From: Candidatus Heimdallarchaeota archaeon
GTDB taxonomy: Archaea; Asgardarchaeota; Heimdallarchaeia; Heimdallarchaeales; Kariarchaeaceae
Direction: 5' to 3'
Length of the DNA stretch: 13,980 nucleotides
Assembly (NCBI GenBank): GCA_027016475.1
Contig: JALUTL010000153.1
Span: 1-13,980 of the forward strand
A model generated the notes under the pieces. The model made no database searches. It had not been told where the DNA came from and saw only the letters and a program-made list of their open reading frames with translations. A program made the position numbers and the translations under genes. Shown here piece after piece: positions 1 through 6,773 of the stretch (position 1 is the first letter of the stretch; every line of letters begins with the position of its first letter).

Positions 1-141
1 GGTCTGATACTTGCTATACTTGTCACTGTAGCCTTGAGTGTCTTGGCATTTTTGGGGATCAAAAAGATTCCAGTTAGGCAGAAAGAACAGGAAATTCTTC
101 CCCACATGATAAACCTAAGAGATTCAATAACAAGAGATTAA
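1..141 (+). CDS. C-terminal end of a membrane-anchored protein, probably a family 5 solute-binding protein (partial)
   Basis: The first base is in frame and the reading runs 46 codons to TAA at 139-141. It shows one hydrophobic helix (residues 1-20 of the fragment) followed at once by a positively charged tail (KKIPVRQK) and a hydrophilic end. This is a single C-terminal anchor with the tail in the cytoplasm. Archaeal family 5 (peptide/nickel) solute-binding proteins often end in such an anchor, and the next genes are the matching permeases on the same strand, so the substrate-binding lipoprotein-like subunit is the most likely identity. That identity rests on position and topology only, because the ligand-binding domain lies outside the window. 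Confidence 0.55.
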   Translation, partial: GLILAILVTVALSVLAFLGIKKIPVRQKEQEILPHMINLRDSITRD

Positions 142-196
142 CTATTCATTAAAGTAATCCATAAAGAATTTAGCGATTTTTATGTCGAACGTGCCA

Positions 197-207
197 ATAA
201 TTTTAAG
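197..207 (+). promoter_or_regulatory. TATA-like box before the dppB-like gene
   Basis: The stretch AATAATTTTAAG lies about 33-43 bases before the ATG at 240. A start of transcription near 225-232 would leave a very short leader that still contains the GAGGT ribosome binding site at 229-233. The gap 142-239 shows no other clear element. The permease could also be read through from the upstream gene. Inferred from spacing only. Confidence 0.35.
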
Positions 208-239
208 TGCATGAACAATTGCAGACATGAGGTATCTTT

Positions 240-1760
240 ATGGAAAATGTTGTTGCAGACACTGCCATAGAACGGAAAAAAGAGTTTAAACTCAATTCTG
301 CCTATGAAATTGTTTTCTTTTTGGTCGCACTATTGGCCAATTTGGTATTCGTTGTACAAGTGAGCACTAGCTCGAAGCGTAGTGATAGCTTGTTCGAATT
401 GGGTTCAAGCTCAATCACATTGTTGAATGGTGCAATTGCGGTAGGGATGCTCCTGATAAGTTTTTATGCAGTGGCAATCTTTTTCCCTGTATTTTATTCC
501 CAAAAAGATTTTTCAAGGCTCTCCAAGTTTGTCTCTGTTCTAATTGCGATATTCCAAACTTGGTTGATTTTGGTGGCCAACTCCAATTTGGTATTGGCCT
601 ATTTGGCACTTTCATTCGTTCCATTGTTTTTGTGGTATTGGATGACAAATAAAGAATTGACTTCCCTTTTAGAGAACCGCGTTTTTATTTTCACGGTAAG
701 ACGACATTTGGCGATTGTTCCCATGTTCTTGGCAATTTCCGTGATGACTCATCTTATATTGAACACAATGGTTAATCCTGTGGAATTGGCCCTATCGAGA
801 GTTAGGGTAAACCGTGATGCTGTAGAAGATGCCTTGCTAATCAGATATGGGTTCCGAGATCCAGAAACTGGGAGAGATTACTCAGTATGGGAAAGATACT
901 GGCATTGGCTAAATGGCTTCATCCATGGTGATTTACAAATTTCTTACCAAAATAACCAGCCTGTAGCAAGCAATATTGGGAACTTTTTGTGGGAAACGCT
1001 TAAAATGCAGGTTACATCTTTGGTAATCTCATTTGTCTTGAGTATAATCCTTGGCATGCTCGCAGCTTACTATCATCGTACGCTAATTGATTCGTTTGTT
1101 TCTTCTTTGGCACTTTTGGGATTGTCAATGCCCATTTTCGTGTCAGGAATCTTGGCCATTCTCATCTTTTCGGGCACTGGATTGGATTGGTTCCCATTTG
1201 GCAAGGCCCATTCCGCAGATTTTGTTTTGGAATCCAGTTGCAGTGCATGCTATCTCAGTCCTACAGATTGGCTGGTACAAATCAACATACTTTCTGGTGA
1301 GTGGTGGATAGCATTCCTGTCTACATTTTTGGTTTACAGCTTGGATTCTCTTTGGCATTTGGTACTTCCCACCTTGACCTTGACATTTGCTACAATGGCC
1401 ACATTTGCTCGTTTGACAAGAGGTACAATGCTCGAAGTAATGAGGGAAGATTACATTCTCGCAGCCCGTGCAAACGGTATTTCCGAAAAGAAAATTGTAA
1501 TTAAACATGCTTTCCCCAATGTGATGCTTCCGTTGACCACATTTTTGGGATTGAGCATAGGAGGACTCCTTGCAGGTGCACCGATTACTGAAACAGTCTT
1601 TTCATGGCCAGGTTTGGGCAATTTATATGTTGTGTCTACCTTTGCATTTGATGCTCCGATGATTATGGCTTTAACTATGATCATTACATTGATGATCCTC
1701 TTTGCCAACATGCTGACGGATATAGCATATACTAAGCTTGATCCGCGTATTTCTATCTGA
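240..1760 (+). CDS. dppB: Peptide/nickel-type ABC transporter permease, DppB/OppB family, with extra N-terminal membrane domain
   Basis: Inner-membrane channel subunit that pairs with the DppC-like permease next to it to move peptides or related solutes. The core, from about residue 150 on, shows the family hallmarks: DLQISYQNNQPV (231-242, the usual DLGxS...PV), the EAA cytoplasmic loop (about 403-431, with the G at 413 and the HAFPN end) that docks to the ATPase, and ETVFSWPGLG (451-460). Family members are usually 310-340 residues. This one has 506, because about 140 residues with three or four further hydrophobic segments (about 23-41, 61-86, 97-113, 117-135) precede the core. An external loop carries a CxxC pair (334 and 337). 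The start ATG has GAGGT at 229-233, six bases upstream. Substrate is not readable from sequence. Confidence 0.92.
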   Translation: MENVVADTAIERKKEFKLNSAYEIVFFLVALLANLVFVVQVSTSSKRSDSLFELGSSSITLLNGAIAVGMLLISFYAVAIFFPVFYSQKDFSRLSKFVSVLIAIFQTWLILVANSNLVLAYLALSFVPLFLWYWMTNKELTSLLENRVFIFTVRRHLAIVPMFLAISVMTHLILNTMVNPVELALSRVRVNRDAVEDALLIRYGFRDPETGRDYSVWERYWHWLNGFIHGDLQISYQNNQPVASNIGNFLWETLKMQVTSLVISFVLSIILGMLAAYYHRTLIDSFVSSLALLGLSMPIFVSGILAILIFSGTGLDWFPFGKAHSADFVLESSCSACYLSPTDWLVQINILSGEWWIAFLSTFLVYSLDSLWHLVLPTLTLTFATMATFARLTRGTMLEVMREDYILAARANGISEKKIVIKHAFPNVMLPLTTFLGLSIGGLLAGAPITETVFSWPGLGNLYVVSTFAFDAPMIMALTMIITLMILFANMLTDIAYTKLDPRISI

Positions 1761-1770
1761 GGTGATAATT

Positions 1771-2733
1771 ATGGCAACAGCAACACAACAATCTGGTGCA
1801 ACTGTCGTTGAAGAAGAAGTTACTCGTGAGTTAGATACATCGATAAATCAATGGATTATAGTCCTCAAGCGAATTCAGAAAAATAGAGTGGCAATGGTTG
1901 CCTTCTATTACATTATATTGAATGTGCTTATTGCAATTTTCTATCCTGTTTTACTCTCCGAAAATCCTTTGGACAACACTCCGGGGAAAAATGAGAAGTT
2001 CGGTGGTGGCACAAATGCGTTCCCCAATCTGAAATATCCTGCCGGTGTTGACCAGCTAGGAAGAGATGCCTTTTCTCGTATGTTGGTTGGTGCTGAAGTG
2101 TCAATTCTGGTTGGTCTCATAGCCACAGGCATTTCACTAATAATTGGTGTAATTATTGGTCTTATGGCAGGATATTACCAAGGAAGGGTGGAAGAAACAT
2201 TGATGCGATTTACTGATTTGGTTTTGTCTGTCCCATTCCTCCTTTTTGCGATATTGCTGGTCAGCTTGATTGTTAACGGAGAAGCATATGTGTTTAATGA
2301 TGTTCCCCAAGTGTGGATCATCGCGATGGTGATCGGGTTGTTTGGTTGGGCAGGGTTGGCTCGACTTGTGACCGCAAATGTGAAGCAGGTATCGTCATTG
2401 GAATATGTATCTGCTGTCAGAATAATGGGCGCAAGCGATAAACGAATTATATTCGTCCACATTTTTCCGAACGTACTGGCTCCAATCATAGTTTTAGGAG
2501 CTTTGTTCATCGCAGGGGCCATATTGTCAGAAGCTGGTCTTGCATTCCTTGGCTTGGGTGATCCTGCCAACACGGTAAGTTGGGGTATCTTGGTATCGCA
2601 AGCCAGACCTGTTTTTGCCCAACATCCTGAACAGGCCCTAATTCCTGGTTTTGCCATATTTTTCTTGGTGCTTGCTATAAACCTATTTGGCGATGCTCTC
2701 AGGGATGCGTTGGATCCAAAGCTGAAAGATTAA
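1771..2733 (+). CDS. dppC: Peptide/nickel-type ABC transporter permease, DppC/OppC family
   Basis: Second channel subunit of the transporter. Of 320 residues, it has an N-terminal membrane helix (about 41-63), the family motif GVDQLGRDAFSRMLVGA (92-108), several further helices, the EAA loop (about 211-239, EYVSAVRIMGAS to FPN) for ATPase contact, and the C-terminal signature GDALRDALDPKLKD. The frame is open to a TTG at 1738 inside dppB, but I choose ATG 1771. GAGGTGA at 1759-1765 stands five bases before it and overlaps the dppB stop, which points to translational coupling. The gap to dppB is 10 bases. Length is normal for the family. Confidence 0.93.
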   Translation: MATATQQSGATVVEEEVTRELDTSINQWIIVLKRIQKNRVAMVAFYYIILNVLIAIFYPVLLSENPLDNTPGKNEKFGGGTNAFPNLKYPAGVDQLGRDAFSRMLVGAEVSILVGLIATGISLIIGVIIGLMAGYYQGRVEETLMRFTDLVLSVPFLLFAILLVSLIVNGEAYVFNDVPQVWIIAMVIGLFGWAGLARLVTANVKQVSSLEYVSAVRIMGASDKRIIFVHIFPNVLAPIIVLGALFIAGAILSEAGLAFLGLGDPANTVSWGILVSQARPVFAQHPEQALIPGFAIFFLVLAINLFGDALRDALDPKLKD

Positions 2734-2748
2734 TTCCTTCACATAAAA

Positions 2749-2764
2749 GGCCTCATTTTTCTTT
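2749..2764 (+). terminator. Pyrimidine-rich tract after dppC, possible terminator
   Basis: Just after the dppC stop, a T-rich tract (CCTCATTTTTCTTTCC, T-run at 2756-2760) follows AAAAGG. Archaeal termination often needs only U-rich tracts. No convincing stem is present, so partial termination between the permeases and the rest of the locus is possible but unproven. Confidence 0.25.
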
Positions 2765-2785
2765 CCATCACTATTCTGTTGTTAT

Positions 2786-3187
2786 ATGATATGGCTTAAA
2801 AGCGATTCAGACAAAAATAAGTCCATGAAAGGTTCTATAAACAAATATGCCTATGAATTAATATGGGGTCTCTTATACGGTCTACTTGCACTGTCCATAA
2901 GTGGAGCTTTTGCATTAGTGATGTTTAATATCGGCATTGAGCTGTTCATCCTTTTCTTCCCGTTTTTCATTGCTATCCAAATTGGATATTTTCTTCTTTC
3001 TTCCTCTTTTGCCCTATGGTTTGGATATTCCCCATCCTATGCACTTCTTCGACAAAAAATATTCGGCAAGTCACAGGAACCGGATGAAGATAAAATTGCA
3101 CAGCGTGCAATCCGACATTTCTGTGCAGGATTCCTTATGATGATACTTTTTGACCCTGCTGTCAGGCTTGTGTTTCATTTAATTTAA
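2786..3187 (+). CDS. Small membrane protein of unknown function within the transporter locus
   Basis: I do not recognise this 133-residue protein. It has a short basic hydrophilic N-terminus (about 1-20), three or so hydrophobic segments (about 24-48, 52-78 and 113-131), and a charged loop with acidic QEPDEDK (97-103) between the last two. It lies 52 bases after dppC and 65 bases before the dppF-like ATPase, on the same strand. No Shine-Dalgarno precedes the ATG at 2786. Translation may be leaderless or use the ATG at 2825, which would remove 13 hydrophilic residues and leave the membrane part intact. An accessory subunit of the transporter is an inference from position only. The real-gene call rests on length, amphipathic pattern and strand. 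Confidence 0.65.
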   Translation: MIWLKSDSDKNKSMKGSINKYAYELIWGLLYGLLALSISGAFALVMFNIGIELFILFFPFFIAIQIGYFLLSSSFALWFGYSPSYALLRQKIFGKSQEPDEDKIAQRAIRHFCAGFLMMILFDPAVRLVFHLI

Positions 3188-3252
3188 TTTTATGTTGGTT
3201 TATTTTTGTGGTAAGACAAATGGCTTAATAATGCCCATAAAATTGTGAGAGT

Positions 3253-4341
3253 ATGGTTTCATCTAACACTGCCCCAATGTCGGAAACACGAGATCATGAT
3301 GAACTATTTCCTGGGTCTCCAAAGGGGAGAGATGATGTTATACTGGAAGTACGAAACCTCCGTAAGTACTTTCCTATCAAAAGTCGTTCGATCCTTTTTT
3401 CAAAGGTCATAGGTCATATCAAAGCGGTGGACGGCATAGACCTTCAAATATTTAGAGGCGAGATACTGGGTCTTGTCGGAGAATCTGGATGTGGCAAATC
3501 TACGCTGTCCAAAACAATTGTGGGTTTGGAAGAACCTACCACGGGGCAGGTGTTGCTGAATGGAGCAGACATCCACCATCCTGAAAGCAGGGAACAGTTC
3601 ATGCAAATGCGCAGAAGTATCCAAATGGTCTTTCAAGATCCATACAATTCATTGAACCCACGAAGATTGGTAAAGGACACACTTCGCGAACCGTTGTTGA
3701 TACATAACATTGAACCAAAGAGACAAGAGGAAATTGTGTTGGAGATGCTCAAAAAAGTTGGTTTAGAAGAATACCATGCGCTCCGTTATCCTCATGAGTT
3801 TTCTGGTGGCCAAAGGCAACGTATCGGTCTTGCACGTGCTCTAATTATGCAACCGGATTTGATCATTGCTGATGAACCAGTATCGGCACTTGATGTGTCC
3901 GTACAGGCTTCAATCCTTAACTTGATGCAAGAACTTCAGGAAGAGTTCAATGTATCGATGATTTTTATCGCCCATGACCTGTCTGTTGTAAAGCATGTGT
4001 CCAACAGGGTAGCAGTAATGTATTTGGGTCGAATTGTGGAAATTGGGCCAACAGACGAAGTGTTTGACACTCCAGCTCATCCTTATACTGTTTCATTGCT
4101 TTCCGCAATTCCGTTCCCTGACCAAGATATCAAGAAAAAGAAAATTATCTTGGAAGGTGATGTTCCTTCACCCGTCAATCTTCCTACAGGGTGTAGGTTT
4201 GCACCTCGTTGCTATAAGGCACAGGAAAGGTGCCATCAGGAAGAGCCGGTTTTGGAAGAAATTAGGAACAATGTCTGGGCGGCCTGTTTCTATCCAGAAT
4301 CAGAAAAGGTAATATTTTTGGAAATGGAGGATGAGCAATGA
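3253..4341 (+). CDS. dppF: Peptide/nickel-type ABC transporter ATPase, DppF/OppF family
   Basis: Cytoplasmic ATPase that drives the transporter together with the DppD-like subunit. All nucleotide-binding motifs are intact: Walker A GESGCGKST (76-84), Q-loop FQDP (Q128), ABC signature SGGQRQR (184-190), Walker B LIIADEP (203-209, catalytic E208), D-loop SALD and H-loop H241. The oligopeptide/dipeptide C-terminal extension follows, with the conserved cysteine cluster (C314, C320, C327, C345; GCRFAPRC...AACF). Length of 362 residues is somewhat long for the family, with about 28 hydrophilic residues before the ATPase fold. The start at 3253 has only a weak GTGAGAG upstream, and ATG 3286 is an alternative. 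In many dpp operons dppD precedes dppF. Here dppF comes first and the two are split by a membrane-protein gene. Confidence 0.94.
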   Translation: MVSSNTAPMSETRDHDELFPGSPKGRDDVILEVRNLRKYFPIKSRSILFSKVIGHIKAVDGIDLQIFRGEILGLVGESGCGKSTLSKTIVGLEEPTTGQVLLNGADIHHPESREQFMQMRRSIQMVFQDPYNSLNPRRLVKDTLREPLLIHNIEPKRQEEIVLEMLKKVGLEEYHALRYPHEFSGGQRQRIGLARALIMQPDLIIADEPVSALDVSVQASILNLMQELQEEFNVSMIFIAHDLSVVKHVSNRVAVMYLGRIVEIGPTDEVFDTPAHPYTVSLLSAIPFPDQDIKKKKIILEGDVPSPVNLPTGCRFAPRCYKAQERCHQEEPVLEEIRNNVWAACFYPESEKVIFLEMEDEQ

Positions 4342-5267
4342 TGGAAATTGAAGAATCTCTTCAAATGGGGATCGAAAGCAGACTTAAAGCAAAGCTGACT
4401 GATGTTTTGACCAGCCCTACATTGGTTTGGTTTGCATCACTCTACATCTTTTCGTTGGCAAGCATTATTTCATTTAACATCGCAAGACAAGGGTTTAATG
4501 CTCAAGGATTCTTCGGAGGACCTGAATACTACGCAAATCTCTATCTTCACTATGGGCTGAATGCTTCTTCAACATATGCTTCACCAGTTTCCAAAGGATT
4601 TTTGGCTTGGATTTATGTACCCTTTCTCACAGTTTTTTTGGGTTTGCCAATGATTTTCTTGAAAGAGGCGGGTTGGGCATACAACAGTCCTTTTTATGAA
4701 ACGAATCAGGCGAACCTGAAGTATGCATTTTTCCGAGATGCTGTGTTTGGCTATGAGGTAGTGATTTTTGGACATAAAGGAAATGCATTTTATTTGGGAA
4801 CAGTTTGGTTGCCAATTATTGCAGCGAGTTTGGTTACCGTGATGTATAAGTTGCACACCAAAAGGGATACTTGGTTGGTTTCCCGGTTTATCATCTCGTT
4901 CATAATCGCGATGTGGCTTGGGATTGAATTTGCAAAAATGACAGATCCCAATTTGCATTTTGATTGGTCTCAATTTTTCCCAACTCTTACAGGAGATCGG
5001 TTTAACAACAAATTTGTCGTTTATGATGGGGAATACAGCCCTACTATGCTCGGAGTAATTATGACATTGTTTCAGATACTTCCAATGATTATTATTACGT
5101 TAATGGAAGGGGTATACAATGGTTACAAGTTGTTTACAATCAAAAGAGGCCTCTTCACAGAAGTGGAAGTTGAAAAGACAGTTAAAATTGACAATAAATC
5201 TCTGCCTTGGATCAAGGAAGCCTTGGAAAGGGGAGAAATAAAAGAGGAGTTGTTGGCTGATGAGTGA
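4338..5267 (+). CDS. Polytopic membrane protein of unknown function between the two transporter ATPases
   Basis: I do not recognise this 309-residue protein. About five hydrophobic helices are visible (about 28-48, 88-108, 151-169, 181-198 and 235-256). Between helices 1 and 2, and between helices 2 and 3, lie long aromatic-rich loops (YYANLYLHY; WAYNSPFYETNQ). The tail after the last helix is charged and helical (about 272-309). It overlaps the dppF stop by four bases (ATGA), has GGAGG at 4326-4330 seven bases before its ATG, and overlaps the start of dppD by eight bases. Such coupling on both sides implies co-production with the two ATPases, so a membrane partner of the transporter is a reasonable inference. 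It has no EAA loop, so it is not an ordinary third permease. Confidence 0.8.
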   Translation: MMEIEESLQMGIESRLKAKLTDVLTSPTLVWFASLYIFSLASIISFNIARQGFNAQGFFGGPEYYANLYLHYGLNASSTYASPVSKGFLAWIYVPFLTVFLGLPMIFLKEAGWAYNSPFYETNQANLKYAFFRDAVFGYEVVIFGHKGNAFYLGTVWLPIIAASLVTVMYKLHTKRDTWLVSRFIISFIIAMWLGIEFAKMTDPNLHFDWSQFFPTLTGDRFNNKFVVYDGEYSPTMLGVIMTLFQILPMIIITLMEGVYNGYKLFTIKRGLFTEVEVEKTVKIDNKSLPWIKEALERGEIKEELLADE

Positions 5268-6309
5268 AACAACATTGAAGGGCAAAGCTAAACATAACGG
5301 TTCATCCAATGTAATCTTGGATGTGCGTGATATCTACACCTACTTCAAAACAGAAAGTGGTGTTGTAAAGGCTTTGGATGGGGTGTCGTTTGATATCCGT
5401 GAACAAGAATCAGTCGGTATCGTAGGCGAAAGTGGATGTGGGAAAACTGTTACCTCCCGATCAATCCTTCGTATTCTTCCGAAAAATGGTGAGGTTGTTG
5501 CTGGAGAGATCTATTATCGTGGAGTGAATCTAATGGATTTGACCGAAAAGCAAATGCGGCATGTCCGAGGAAAGGAAATAGCTCTTCTCTTTCAAGACCC
5601 ACTTTCAGCATTAAATCCTGTCCTGAGCATAAGAGAACAGATGGTTGATGTTATTCAACTTCATCGTGGAGTAGATGAGGAAGAAGCGGCGAATATAGCA
5701 ATCAAAATGATGAAAGCGGTCGGAATTCCAGAAGCTGAGCATAGGATTGATGATTATCCTCATCAATATTCCGGTGGAATGAGACAGCGGATTCTTATAG
5801 CTAGGGCCCTTGCACTCCGTCCGAAACTTTTGATTGCCGATGAGCCAACTACTGCGCTTGACGTTACCATTCAGGCACAGGTGCTGGACATCATCCAACG
5901 GATGAGGAAGGAATATGGACTTTCATTGATGCTTATTACGCATAACTTGGGTGTGGTGAGTGAAAACACTGACCGGATACATGTTTTCTATGGAGGGCGT
6001 GTTGTGGAATCCGGTCCAACCCGTGCTATTTTCAAGGATCCTCATCACCCTTACACAATTGCTCTGCTGGAATCAATTCCATCCTTCAAGAAAGGCAAGG
6101 GTAAGTTGGCAACAATTCCCGGCTCAGTACCTCAACTGATTAATCCTCCAAAAGGGTGCAGATTTCACCCTCGATGTCCTTATGCCACTGATATCTGCAA
6201 AACCCGTCCTCCCATGGAAAAGATTGGCGAGGATCGGTATGTGGCCTGCTTCCATGTAGATACAGTCATAGCGGATCGAAAGAATCGGTTGGCCAAAAGT
6301 TCATCATAA
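5260..6309 (+). CDS. dppD: Peptide/nickel-type ABC transporter ATPase, DppD/OppD family
   Basis: Second ATPase of the transporter. Motifs in order: Walker A GESGCGKT (56-63), Q-loop FQDP (Q112), signature SGGMRQR (171-177, the M variant usual for DppD), Walker B LLIADEP (190-196, catalytic E195), TTALD D-loop and H-loop H228. The C-terminal oligopeptide/dipeptide domain has the cysteine cluster C300, C306, C313, C330 (GCRFHPRCP...VACF). Length of 349 residues is about normal. The ATG at 5260 lies inside the end of the preceding membrane-protein gene (8-base overlap), with GAGGAG ten bases upstream. This is the last gene of the locus before the inverted repeat and T-run at 6331-6350. Confidence 0.95.
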   Translation: MSETTLKGKAKHNGSSNVILDVRDIYTYFKTESGVVKALDGVSFDIREQESVGIVGESGCGKTVTSRSILRILPKNGEVVAGEIYYRGVNLMDLTEKQMRHVRGKEIALLFQDPLSALNPVLSIREQMVDVIQLHRGVDEEEAANIAIKMMKAVGIPEAEHRIDDYPHQYSGGMRQRILIARALALRPKLLIADEPTTALDVTIQAQVLDIIQRMRKEYGLSLMLITHNLGVVSENTDRIHVFYGGRVVESGPTRAIFKDPHHPYTIALLESIPSFKKGKGKLATIPGSVPQLINPPKGCRFHPRCPYATDICKTRPPMEKIGEDRYVACFHVDTVIADRKNRLAKSSS

Positions 6310-6330
6310 TTTACACCTGCCATAATACAG

Positions 6331-6350
6331 ATAAAGCTGGCTTTATTTTT
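6331..6350 (+). promoter_or_regulatory. Inverted repeat plus T-run between dppD and the mutase genes (terminator or operator)
   Basis: ATAAAGC and GCTTTAT form a 7-base inverted repeat with a TG centre (6331-6346). As RNA this gives a 6-bp A/U-rich stem with a CUGG loop, followed by five Ts (6346-6350). It can act as a terminator for the transporter transcript. A TATA-like CATAATAC (6321-6328) lies 29-36 bases before the mutase ATG at 6357, so the repeat also sits where an operator between box and start site would be. The two readings cannot be told apart by eye. Confidence 0.45.
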
Positions 6351-6356
6351 TAATAT

Positions 6357-6761
6357 ATGAGCGTTTCCCATAGAATCCGTGTTGTAGTTGGCAAACCGGG
6401 TTTGGATGGTCATGACCGAGGAGCCAAGGTAGTGGCACGAGCGTTAAGGGATGCTGGCATGGAAGTAATCTATACGGGACTCCATCAAACACCTGAACAA
6501 ATCGTCGAAATAGCATTGCAGGAAGATGCACAGGCGATCGGATTGTCAATTCTCTCCGGTGCACATAAAGTTCTTTTCAAGAAAGTGCTTGATTTGTTGA
6601 AAGCCAACAATGCAGATGATGTTGTTGTGTTTGGAGGAGGTGTAATTCCAGAGAAAGACATCCCCTATCTGAAGGAAATTGGGGTCAAGGAAATTTTTGG
6701 CCCAGGTTCGTCATTGGAAGAGATAGTGGATTTTGTCAAAAACTCTGTTGCTTCACGATGA
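6357..6761 (+). CDS. Methylmalonyl-CoA mutase small subunit (cobalamin-binding)
   Basis: Binds adenosylcobalamin for the (R)-methylmalonyl-CoA to succinyl-CoA rearrangement, as partner of the large subunit encoded next. The 134 residues are a single B12-binding Rossmann-like domain. The DxHxxG motif is DGHDRG (17-22), with H19 the expected lower axial ligand of cobalt. SILSGAH (64-70) and GGGVIP (93-98) are the other cofactor-pocket motifs. In many bacteria this domain is fused to the C-terminus of the catalytic chain; the split form is the usual archaeal one. The small-subunit gene comes first here, 12 bases before the large one. No clear Shine-Dalgarno precedes the ATG, so a leaderless or very short-leader transcript is likely. 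Confidence 0.93.
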   Translation: MSVSHRIRVVVGKPGLDGHDRGAKVVARALRDAGMEVIYTGLHQTPEQIVEIALQEDAQAIGLSILSGAHKVLFKKVLDLLKANNADDVVVFGGGVIPEKDIPYLKEIGVKEIFGPGSSLEEIVDFVKNSVASR

Positions 6762-6773
6762 GGTGCTTTAAAA

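Noticed and set aside
1738..1770. TTG 1738 as the start of dppC
   Set aside because: It lies within dppB, whereas ATG 1771 has a GAGGTGA site at ideal spacing and gives a normal family length.
2175..2657. Antisense frame of 160 codons across dppC
   Set aside because: It mirrors a well-supported permease gene and shows no domain, ribosome binding site or promoter of its own.
3219..3241. Imperfect inverted repeat ATGGC...GCCCAT before dppF
   Set aside because: The arms are short and one base out of register. The TTAATAAT between them could equally be a plain TATA-like box.
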